NCBI GenBank assembly: GCA_028714035.1
Contig: JAQTNA010000026.1
Span: 1-58,451, forward strand
DNA length: 58,451 nt
Direction: 5' to 3'
DNA from: Rhodocyclaceae bacterium
GTDB taxonomy: Bacteria > Pseudomonadota > Gammaproteobacteria > Burkholderiales > Rhodocyclaceae
Below, piece after piece: positions 52,166-58,451 of the stretch (its first letter is position 1; each line of letters starts with the position of its first letter). The notes under the pieces are model-generated. The model saw only the letters and a list, made by a program, of their open reading frames with translations, searched no databases and was not told the origin of the DNA. A program made the translations under genes and the position numbers.

Positions 52166-54412
52166 ATGCTTCCCGCCCTGCGCCTATCTTCTCTTCCCGC
52201 TCCGGCCCCGCTTGCCGCGCTGGCGCCGGAGGGGAATTGGCTGACCGCGCAACAGTTCGCGGAACTAGCCGGGATAGCCGATGCAAACGGGCGCAGTGCG
52301 CTGGCGAAAGGGGCGTGGCGCGGGAACACCCTCAATGTGCGCACCGTCGCCAGCCAGGGCGGCAAATCCGGGACGCGCTACGAGGTTTATGCCCCATCGC
52401 TACCGCACGCCCTCTACGCCAAATGGCTGACAGCACAGGCGGGGGAAACCCTGCCGCAGGCGCCGTCCGTGACGCTGACCCTCTCCGTGGTGACCTGTGA
52501 CCCGACCGCCGCCAAGCGCGGAGCAAAGGCCATGTGGGTACTCGGCATCATCCGCCCCATCATCGGCTTGGCGAAGAACAGCCCGGAACGCGCCGCCGCC
52601 ATCGCCGATGTGCTGGCGCGGGAACATACCCGCCAGGACGGCAAGGCGGTTCGTCTCGGCAAGTCCCAACTCTATGAATGGCTGAAGCGCTACGAAACCG
52701 AACATGTGCACGGGCTGAAGCCCCGTCAGCGCGGTGACCTGAACACCCGGCGGGTGCTGGTGACCCGCGAATGGGACGCTTCCTGCCCCCTGGACGAAGG
52801 TTCCCAACAGGCCATCGCCGAAGCCCTGGAAGACTACGTGCGCTCCCTGTGGGCGTCCGGTGCGGCGGGCTGGAACGTGATCCAGAAATTCGCTTCCCTC
52901 AAGCTGGAAGAAATGTCCAAGGGCGCCGGTTGGTCCGCGCCGACCATGGAATTGAAACCGGCCTGCCGCGTGTCCCGCGCCTTCGTGGAGAAATTCCGCA
53001 AGAGCAGCTTGCTGGCGGTCGCCGACAAGGACGCAAAAAAGTTCTTCGACGTGCATATCCCGCGCATCCGGCGCAGTCGCGCCAATCTGAAACCCATGGA
53101 TGTGGTGGTGGGCGATGTGCACCCCATCGACATTGCCATCCACCGCCCGGATGGTTCCGTGGCCTATCCCCGCGCCATCTGCTGGCACGACGTGGCCACG
53201 AACCGCCTGTATGTCTGCCTGGTGCTGCTGGAGAAGGGCGAAGGCGTCAAACAGGTGCATGTCGCCTCGTCGTTCGCCGCCATGTGCGCCGTGTGGGGCC
53301 TGCCGCTGACCCTCTACCTGGACAATGGTTCGGAATACTCATGGCATGAAATGATGGCGGCCTTCACGGAAATCTCCCGCCTGACGCAGACCCTGCAACG
53401 TCAGTTCGTGGTGGGTGAAATGCCCGGCAGTGGGGACGTGCGGGAGTTGATCGACGAGGGCCGCCAAGTGGTCCGCGCCCGGCCTTACAACGCCCCGGCC
53501 AAGCCCATCGAAGGGCTGTTCTCCGTCATCGAAGGCACGGTGCTTTCCATGATGCCGGGGTGGGTGGGCGGCGAACGCATGCGCCAGAAAACCCACAACG
53601 TGGGCAAGGCGCCGATGCCCTACCCCGGCACGTGGGAGGATTTCCACGCGGACTTCGAAACCGCCATGGGCTTCTATCACCGCAGTCCGCAGAACGGGAC
53701 GATGGGTGGTCTCAGCCCGGCGCAGGCGTACCAAACCCATATTGATGCGGGCTGGACGCGTACTCACGTGGAAGAGCGGGCGCTACTCCTGGCCTTCGCC
53801 GAGGAAGACACCCGCAAGATTCAGGGCGGTTACCTGATGTGGGACGGCACGGAATATTACGACGATGCCTTGCTGACCCATACCGGCCAAACCCTGACCG
53901 TGCGCGTATCCCGGCATGACCCGCGTTATGCCTTCGTCTTCAGCACCGAGCGGGCCTTGATCTGCGCGGCGGGCGTGGCCCCGGTGTACGGCTTCATGGA
54001 CTCGGAGGGCGCCAAGGAGCAGGCCCGCCGCCGCAAGGTGTTGATGCGCTACGTCGCCGAGTTGCGGGAGAACTGCTGCCGCCTCGACCTGGTGGCGGAA
54101 ATGCGGAAGTGGGTGGCGGCCAACGGCCCCATGCCAGAAGCGCAGATCGGCGCCACGGTTGCCAGTTCGGATGCGGCCCGGCAGATGGTGGCCGCCCTGG
54201 TGGCGAAACAGGATGCGGAATTGGCCGAAACAGAAAGCACGAAAGCCGCGCAAGTACATGACTCGAAGCGGCTTTCGCAGTGGAGTTCGCCTGACGAAAC
54301 CGACCGGTATTTAGCCGCAGTCGATTTCGCCGACGAGGAGGTCTGCGGCACGAGCCTGGCAGGGCACGGGACGCAATTTGAAACGGAAGCAAGCGGGAGC
54401 ATACATGACTGA
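52166..54412 (+). CDS. MuA-like DDE transposase
   Basis: A 748-residue Mu-type transposase. The N-terminal DNA-binding region is WLTAQQFAELAGIADANGRSALAKGAW. The RNase H-like catalytic core has VVVGDVHPID (first Asp, near residue 315), LYLDNGSEY (second Asp) and PIEGLFSVIEG (Glu). A beta-barrel and basic/helical C-terminus follow and contact the B protein. It cuts and joins the element ends. It overlaps the B gene by 8 bases. No frameshift or stop, so the element may still transpose. Confidence 0.93.
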   Translation: MLPALRLSSLPAPAPLAALAPEGNWLTAQQFAELAGIADANGRSALAKGAWRGNTLNVRTVASQGGKSGTRYEVYAPSLPHALYAKWLTAQAGETLPQAPSVTLTLSVVTCDPTAAKRGAKAMWVLGIIRPIIGLAKNSPERAAAIADVLAREHTRQDGKAVRLGKSQLYEWLKRYETEHVHGLKPRQRGDLNTRRVLVTREWDASCPLDEGSQQAIAEALEDYVRSLWASGAAGWNVIQKFASLKLEEMSKGAGWSAPTMELKPACRVSRAFVEKFRKSSLLAVADKDAKKFFDVHIPRIRRSRANLKPMDVVVGDVHPIDIAIHRPDGSVAYPRAICWHDVATNRLYVCLVLLEKGEGVKQVHVASSFAAMCAVWGLPLTLYLDNGSEYSWHEMMAAFTEISRLTQTLQRQFVVGEMPGSGDVRELIDEGRQVVRARPYNAPAKPIEGLFSVIEGTVLSMMPGWVGGERMRQKTHNVGKAPMPYPGTWEDFHADFETAMGFYHRSPQNGTMGGLSPAQAYQTHIDAGWTRTHVEERALLLAFAEEDTRKIQGGYLMWDGTEYYDDALLTHTGQTLTVRVSRHDPRYAFVFSTERALICAAGVAPVYGFMDSEGAKEQARRRKVLMRYVAELRENCCRLDLVAEMRKWVAANGPMPEAQIGATVASSDAARQMVAALVAKQDAELAETESTKAAQVHDSKRLSQWSSPDETDRYLAAVDFADEEVCGTSLAGHGTQFETEASGSIHD

Positions 54413-55127
54413 AACCATTGAAACAAGACAAGTACGGGACGCGCTGCGGATGGCGCGGTCCGTCATGGACTCGCTGGAGACCGGCCCCATCGGGCAATTG
54501 GTGGGCGAACCCGGGACGGGCAAGACGTGGGCGGGCAAGTACCTGGTCAAGCACCTCGGCGCCGTGCGGGTGTGCTGCTCGCAGGGTATTTCCAACAAGG
54601 TGCTGGCGGAGCGGATTCTTGGCGGCTTCGGCGCCGAGAAGACGTCGGGCAGTGCCAATACTCTGATCGGAAAGCTGGAAGCGCTGGTGGCCGGAAAGCT
54701 CCTGGTGATGGATGAAACCAATCACCTGCGTTGGCAGCAGCTTGAAATGTTGCGCTACCTGGCCGACGAGGCTGGCATGGGCTTGATCTTGTCCGGAACG
54801 GACCTGATGGACCGCCCTTTCAAGGACGGGCGCACGTCCACGTACCTGGCGCAGCTCGCTAGCCGCATCGGCGCCAAGCGGGTGCGCTTCGAGCGCCTGA
54901 CCGCCTTGGAAGAGGTGGCGGGCTACATGATTCAGCCCAACTTTGGAAAGGTGGACAAAGCCACGGCGACGGCCTTTCAAAAGCAATCCAAGGGCTATTG
55001 GCGGGATGCGGCGGAACTGGCCGCCGCCTGCCGCCGGGTGATGGAAACCCAAGGGCTGGACAAACTGAATCCCGTCATTGTCGAGGCCGCCGCCAACTGG
55101 ATGGCACCGGCCCGGCTGGCGGCTTGA
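54405..55127 (+). CDS. MuB-like AAA+ target-selection ATPase
   Basis: A 240-residue ATPase with Walker A GEPGTGKTWAGKYL, Walker B KLLVMDETNHL and a sensor region GLILSGTDLMDRP. It is shorter than Mu B (312 residues), lacking an extended N-terminal domain. It would bind target DNA and activate the transposase. ATG 54405 overlaps the transposase stop. Confidence 0.9.
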   Translation: MTETIETRQVRDALRMARSVMDSLETGPIGQLVGEPGTGKTWAGKYLVKHLGAVRVCCSQGISNKVLAERILGGFGAEKTSGSANTLIGKLEALVAGKLLVMDETNHLRWQQLEMLRYLADEAGMGLILSGTDLMDRPFKDGRTSTYLAQLASRIGAKRVRFERLTALEEVAGYMIQPNFGKVDKATATAFQKQSKGYWRDAAELAAACRRVMETQGLDKLNPVIVEAAANWMAPARLAA

Positions 55128-55137
55128 GGAGACCGCA

Positions 55138-55602
55138 ATGAAGACCCCCGCACAACTTCGCGCCGCCCTGATCGGGAAGGTGCACACCCTCGCCAAGCGC
55201 CTTGGCTATGACGAAGACACCTATCGAGTGCTGCTGCTGACGCAGACCGGCAAGACCTCTTGCAAGGACATGACGGACAAGCAGCTTTCCCGGCTCGCTG
55301 AGGCGATGGAATGTCTTTCGAAGGGCAAGGCCCTGCCCGACACCAGCAAAGTGCCCCAAGCCTCGCCGAAGGGCTTGGCGGGGCAGGTGCTGCCCACGGC
55401 CAAGCAATGGGAAACCCTTGCGGGCCTCACCAGTCGCGCCGGTTGGTCGGGATTGGAGGATTTCCGCCTGGTGGGCTTTGCCCGCCATACCGCCAAGGTG
55501 GCGGAGTTGGGCGAACTCTCCCGCGCCGCCATGAGCAAGGTCATTTCCGGTCTCAGCCGCATGTTGGCCCAACGGGCGAACTCCGGTTGCGTGGAGGGCT
55601 GA
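55138..55602 (+). CDS. Gp16/GemA-family regulatory protein (DUF1018)
   Basis: A 154-residue protein, LRAALIGKVHTLAKRLGYDEDTYRVLLLTQTGKTSCKDMTDKQLSRLAEAM, typical of the Mu Gp16 (GemA) family. In Mu, GemA changes host gene expression and replication. It follows the B gene by 10 bases. Confidence 0.85.
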   Translation: MKTPAQLRAALIGKVHTLAKRLGYDEDTYRVLLLTQTGKTSCKDMTDKQLSRLAEAMECLSKGKALPDTSKVPQASPKGLAGQVLPTAKQWETLAGLTSRAGWSGLEDFRLVGFARHTAKVAELGELSRAAMSKVISGLSRMLAQRANSGCVEG

Positions 55603-55605
55603 GGC

Positions 55606-55920
55606 ATGGTTACCCGAAACCAGATTGAAGGCTTCCCGCCCGATGTCCGCCGCATGATTCAGCGCAAGCTCTACGACTGCGGATTTCAGGATTACGCGGG
55701 ACTGGCGAAGCAACTGACCGCCGATGGGCACGCCGTTTCAAAGTCGGCACTGCATCGCTATGGCAGGGTGCTGGAGGCGCAAATCAAGCAGGCTGAACTG
55801 GACAAGCTGATGGGCCATGACGGGATGAGCGGTGCAGAGAATACCGAAGGCGCAGGCGGTGTGCAGCTTGATCTACTGGACGGCCTGGACTGTAACGACA
55901 GCCGCCGGGAGGAAGCATGA
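55606..55920 (+). CDS. Gp27-like (DUF3486) protein, possible small terminase
   Basis: A 104-residue protein: IEGFPPDVRRMIQRKLYDCGFQDYAGLAKQLTADGHAVSKSALHRYGRVLE matches the start of the DUF3486 family, whose Mu member Gp27 is considered the small terminase. Here it is shorter than usual and sits in the early operon, not in a late packaging cluster. No large terminase gene follows. A simple regulatory role for its HTH-like region cannot be excluded. Confidence 0.7.
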   Translation: MVTRNQIEGFPPDVRRMIQRKLYDCGFQDYAGLAKQLTADGHAVSKSALHRYGRVLEAQIKQAELDKLMGHDGMSGAENTEGAGGVQLDLLDGLDCNDSRREEA

Positions 55921-56228
55921 AACCCGTTGATGGCTATCCCCCGGTCCCGCCAAGTCCCGCCCCCCACGAGAGGCCAGCGAACCGGAATAACCGCCTCCTG
56001 GAGCGCTTGCAGGCTGTGTATTCAGCCGTGATGCAGCTATCCGAACAGGGCTACACGGTGGAGAGCGTGGATGTGAATACCGAGCGGCCCAAGCTGGTGG
56101 TGCTGCCGGAGAACCCGGTAGGGCCGTTGGCCGCCGGGGAAGTGATCGGAGCGAAGCGGGCGTGTGGTTGCTTCGTGTTTTGGGTGGCGCCGCCCTGCGG
56201 CGCGGAAATGAAGGGAGAAGCAGCATGA
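55917..56228 (+). CDS. Hypothetical early protein
   Basis: A 103-residue protein with a proline-rich start and a helix (NNRLLERLQAVYSAVMQLSEQGYTVESVDV) followed by strands (KLVVLPEN). Family not recognised. Four-base overlaps on both sides (ATGA) tie it to the operon. Confidence 0.65.
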   Translation: MKPVDGYPPVPPSPAPHERPANRNNRLLERLQAVYSAVMQLSEQGYTVESVDVNTERPKLVVLPENPVGPLAAGEVIGAKRACGCFVFWVAPPCGAEMKGEAA

Positions 56229-56737
56229 ACGCAACGATTCGAGTCCTGCCCTTGGTGCGCAACCTGGTTGCCATCATGGCTGACCGGGCCTTGGGGCGCG
56301 ACTGGAAGGAACACCCCACCTTCGGCGTTGAAGGGGATTCCGACCACTTGGCAAGAAAGTATCAGGACCAACTGCGGCAACTCAAGACGGCCTTGGCCGA
56401 AATCGACACGCCCCACGACGCAGCCCTTGGCCTGGACGAGGCCATCAACCGGGCGCCCGCTGGCTTCGAGGATGCCCACCGCCGCCTGAAAGGCGTGTTG
56501 GAGTGGCTGATGGAACAGGGCTTCTCCGTCATGGCCTATTCGGTCGGCGTGGAGGGGTTCCCGATTGTGCAAATCGCCTATTCGGAATCGGCCCGGCGGG
56601 AGTTGCGCATGGTCGGCGCCGGTTGCAAGACGGATGCGGAAGGCCGGAAATTCACCCGTTTCTCGGCACAGCGTAACGGCGTGCGCATCTGGTGGGAGCG
56701 GGAAGAAGGACGTTTCAGTTTCAAGAAGAAGGCGTGA
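56225..56737 (+). CDS. Hypothetical early protein
   Basis: A 170-residue basic protein with NATIRVLPLVRNLVAIMADRALGRDWKEH, a helical centre (RKYQDQLRQLKTALAEIDTP) and a beta-rich C-terminus. I do not recognise a family. It starts with a 4-base overlap and ends 13 bases before mor. Confidence 0.65.
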   Translation: MNATIRVLPLVRNLVAIMADRALGRDWKEHPTFGVEGDSDHLARKYQDQLRQLKTALAEIDTPHDAALGLDEAINRAPAGFEDAHRRLKGVLEWLMEQGFSVMAYSVGVEGFPIVQIAYSESARRELRMVGAGCKTDAEGRKFTRFSAQRNGVRIWWEREEGRFSFKKKA

Positions 56738-56750
56738 GGGAGCAAAGAAA

Positions 56751-57158
56751 ATGAGAGTGATCGAAAAGCCGGTATCCCGGAAAAAAGGGCCTGAAGTCCT
56801 CGCGTACTTCGCCATGATCCTGTCTCAGCAACTTGAAGACAAGGGCATCGAAGAAAAAAGCGCCGATGACATCGCCTTGTCCATCATGGACAGGATGAAG
56901 CGGGAATTCGGTGGACAAACCCTCTATTTCCCGAAAGACATTCAGGGCGCAACGCTACTGCGTAACGACGCCCTCTATGACAAGTTCCAAAGGAACGAAG
57001 GGACCATTGAGGAGTTGGCCCACGAATTCGACATCAGCATCCAGCGCGTCTATCAGATCATCAACGGAACGATGGAGCGCCGCCGTATGGATCGGGAAGC
57101 GCAGCGGGAAGCCGAAAAGGCCGCGACACATGCCGCATGGAAGAAGGAGAATTTTTGA
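56751..57158 (+). CDS. mor: Mor-family middle transcription activator
   Basis: A 135-residue protein. The Mor/C dimerisation region contains MDRMKREFGGQTLYFPK, and the helix-turn-helix is NEGTIEELAHEFDISIQRVYQII, matching Mu Mor. In Mu it activates the middle promoter that drives the late activator C. This element has no C gene and no late genes, so its target is unclear. The stop overlaps the gam start (TGATG). Confidence 0.88.
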   Translation: MRVIEKPVSRKKGPEVLAYFAMILSQQLEDKGIEEKSADDIALSIMDRMKREFGGQTLYFPKDIQGATLLRNDALYDKFQRNEGTIEELAHEFDISIQRVYQIINGTMERRRMDREAQREAEKAATHAAWKKENF

Positions 57159-57685
57159 TGAAGAAGCCCACTCGCGTGAAATCCGCCGCCGCCCTCTATC
57201 CCGTGCCGCAGAACCGGGACGAGGTGAATGACACCATAGCCAAGATCGGCATTGCCCAACGGGAACGCGCCCGTATCCAGGCGGACATGAATGACGAAAT
57301 GGCGAAGGTAAAGCAGCGCTTCGAGGACGAGGCCAAGCCGTTCAATGAGCAGATCGAGGCACTCTCGAAGGGCGCTCAGACCTGGTGCGAAGCGAACCGC
57401 GCCGCCCTGACCAAGGATGGAAAGGTCAAATTTGCCAACTTCCCGGCAGGGGAAGTGAAGTGGCGCATGCGCCCGCCAAAGGTGACGCTGAGGGCCGTAG
57501 AAACGGTGCTGGAGACCTTGAAACGCTTGGGCCTTACCCGCTTCATCCGCACCAAGGAAGAGCCGAACAAGGAGGCCATGCTAGCCGACCCGAAGGCGCT
57601 GGAGGGACTGGCCGGGGTGAAGTTCGAGCAGGGGGAAGACTTCGTGATCGTCCCGTTTGAAACCGACCTGGAGGAGGTTGCGTAA
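57158..57685 (+). CDS. gam: Gam-like host-nuclease inhibitor
   Basis: A 175-residue Gam family protein with a coiled-coil arm (IGIAQRERARIQADMNDEMAKVKQRFEDEAKPFNEQIEALSKG) and a Ku-like strand region (GKVKFANFPAGEVKWRMRPPKVTL). Mu Gam binds DNA ends and protects them from RecBCD-type nucleases. Intact and coupled to mor and the next small gene (TAATG). Confidence 0.9.
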   Translation: MKKPTRVKSAAALYPVPQNRDEVNDTIAKIGIAQRERARIQADMNDEMAKVKQRFEDEAKPFNEQIEALSKGAQTWCEANRAALTKDGKVKFANFPAGEVKWRMRPPKVTLRAVETVLETLKRLGLTRFIRTKEEPNKEAMLADPKALEGLAGVKFEQGEDFVIVPFETDLEEVA

Positions 57686-57861
57686 TGAAACGGAACAAGG
57701 TGGCCGTCATCGCCGATGCGGATGACCCGGCCAAGGCGGAATTCCTCAAGGGCGCCAACGGCAAGCGCCTGCTGTTCGGAAGCCCTGAAGAGGCTGAGGA
57801 GTGGATAGCCGAGAACGGAAATCGGAGCGTGGATTACCGCCTCTATGATGGCACGGACTGA
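57685..57861 (+). CDS. Small hypothetical protein
   Basis: A 58-residue acidic protein that begins MKRNKVAVIADADDPAKAEF and ends SVDYRLYDGTD. It starts in a TAATG overlap with gam, with GGAGG upstream, and is followed by a terminator. Family not recognised. Confidence 0.7.
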   Translation: MKRNKVAVIADADDPAKAEFLKGANGKRLLFGSPEEAEEWIAENGNRSVDYRLYDGTD

Positions 57862-57887
57862 ACCGTCCGTCTCTCAAAATACTTTAC

Positions 57888-57917
57888 CGGCCGGGGGCAA
57901 TTCAGCCCCGGCCGTTT
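57888..57917 (+). terminator. Terminator of the early operon
   Basis: CGGCCGGGG and CCCCGGCCG pair around a 9-base loop and are followed by TTTCCC, 26 bases after the last gene of the operon. Confidence 0.75.
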
Positions 57918-57942
57918 CCCGTTGTAGGTTCCGGATTAGCGT

Positions 57943-58239
57943 ATGGAAGGCGTGGGCGTGAGAGACGACGAGCTGACGGCAGCAGCGGCTAAAGCCGCCG
58001 GGAACACGCTGGTTTCTCAAAGCGGGCAGTGGAAGCCCCTGGCAGACGATGGCGACGCGCTACGCTTGGCGGTGGCCCTTGGGCTATGCGTAGAGGTGGA
58101 CCTTGAGGATGCCCTCACCAGAATCAAGCTCTATGGAGAGGTTCTGCTTGTGCACATGCACTTCGATGGAGGGGCAGAAGCCGCTACCCGTCGCTCCATC
58201 GTTCGCGCTGCCGCAGAAATTGGACGGCGGGGATGTTGA
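57943..58239 (+). CDS. Hypothetical protein near the right end
   Basis: A 98-residue acidic protein (LTAAAAKAAGNTLVSQSGQWKPLADDGDALRLAVALGLCVEVD) with the pattern of phage proteins that seem related to Phage ABA sandwich or DUF2591 groups; I am not sure. It is the last gene before the right-end repeats and lies beyond the early-operon terminator, so it needs its own promoter. Confidence 0.6.
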   Translation: MEGVGVRDDELTAAAAKAAGNTLVSQSGQWKPLADDGDALRLAVALGLCVEVDLEDALTRIKLYGEVLLVHMHFDGGAEAATRRSIVRAAAEIGRRGC

Positions 58240-58253
58240 TCCTCCAAGGGGTG

Positions 58254-58324
58254 TTTTCCGGTTTAATTTCATCCGGCTTCCGGTTTAATTCCGTCCGTTT
58301 TCCGGTTTAATTTCGTCCCGCCTA
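58254..58324. repeat. Right-end transposase-binding-like repeats
   Basis: Three direct copies of a CCGGTTTAATTnCgTCCG unit (58254-58275, 58277-58297 and 58298-58320), spaced about 22 bp. They are inverted relative to the left-end copies. The terminal bases are CGCCTA. Confidence 0.85.
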
Positions 58325-58451
58325 CCAGGTAGGGTTCACCGGTGACGGAACAGGCGTTGCCGAAGTCCGGCGTGGGCAGGGTGTGGCCCGCGTCGTCCTT
58401 CACCACCGCGGACAGGTTGCCCTGGGGCAGGCCCAGGGCCCGATAGTAGTC
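58325..58451 (-). pseudogene. phaZ: PHB depolymerase, 5'-side fragment (continues off window)
   Basis: Read on the minus strand, this encodes DYYRALGLPQGNLSAVVKDDAGHTLPTP and FGNACSVTGEPYL, the region just before the fragment at 49600-50100. It is the upstream part of the same depolymerase split by the Mu-like element. Confidence 0.85.

Larger units (their letters stand above)
50101..58324. mobile_element. Mu-like transposable element without structural genes
   Basis: The ends are inverted: TAGGGTGGACGAAGG at the left and, read inward, TAGGCGGGACGAAAT at the right, each followed by further copies of a TAAACCGGAA end repeat. CCAG flanks both sides (50097-50100 and 58325-58328); 5 bp (CCCAG versus ACCAG) would leave one mismatch. 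Removing the element and one CCAG rejoins the host gene in frame as EPYL-GKCGMS. It carries repressor, Ner-like, A, B, Gp16, Gp27-like, Mor and Gam genes but no virion genes. Total 8224 bp, against about 37 kb for Mu. Confidence 0.9.

Overview
The window is high-GC DNA from a Gram-negative bacterium, most likely a betaproteobacterium. I base this on the Neisseria-type II-C Cas9 locus, the flavocytochrome c sulfide dehydrogenase pair, the map-glnD neighbourhood, a PagL-type outer-membrane enzyme and GAAT-loop terminator hairpins. No rRNA is present, so the taxonomy is inferred.

Region 1 (1-5.3 kb) is a compact type II-C CRISPR-Cas locus. It has an array with identical 36-bp repeats at a 66-bp period, closed by a strong terminator, then cas2, cas1 and cas9 on the minus strand and a tracrRNA transcribed away from the cas9 start. 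Region 2 (5.4-9.1 kb) is an accessory island that ends at tRNA-Ala and tRNA-Glu. It holds an antitoxin with a frameshifted PIN toxin, an intact AbrB/PIN pair, an intact HigBA pair and a broken PemK/MazF-like toxin. A 110-bp repeat occurs twice, and the tRNA-Glu 3' end is duplicated together with a long hairpin.

Region 3 (9.2-31.6 kb) is mostly chromosomal metabolism and signalling: a secreted hydrolase, three large sensor kinases and their regulators, fccAB, a triple-rhodanese periplasmic protein, an MFS carrier, hydrogenase-maturation genes hybE-hypF-hypC without any hydrogenase, and an arginase/SagB-like oxidoreductase pair. Region 4 (31.7-49.5 kb) is housekeeping: sodB, typA, a methylthio-nucleoside phosphorylase, def, ppk2, pagL, glnD and map. 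It also holds a three-gene SMC/KITE/kleisin operon ending in a peroxiredoxin, and an HDOD pair that lies behind a cyclic-di-GMP-I riboswitch.

Region 5 (50,101-58,324) is a complete Mu-like transposable element of about 8.2 kb inserted in a PHB-depolymerase gene. The two host flanks rejoin in frame when the element and one copy of a CCAG duplication are removed. The element has a repressor, a Ner-like regulator, MuA- and MuB-like transposition genes, Gp16, a Gp27/DUF3486-like protein, Mor, Gam and a two-gene minus-strand cargo. It has no capsid, portal, protease, large terminase or tail genes. It is therefore either a stripped-down transposon or a candidate satellite of Mu-like phages, and I consider it the most interesting system here. 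The SMC operon without a nuclease partner and the riboswitch-controlled HDOD operon come next.
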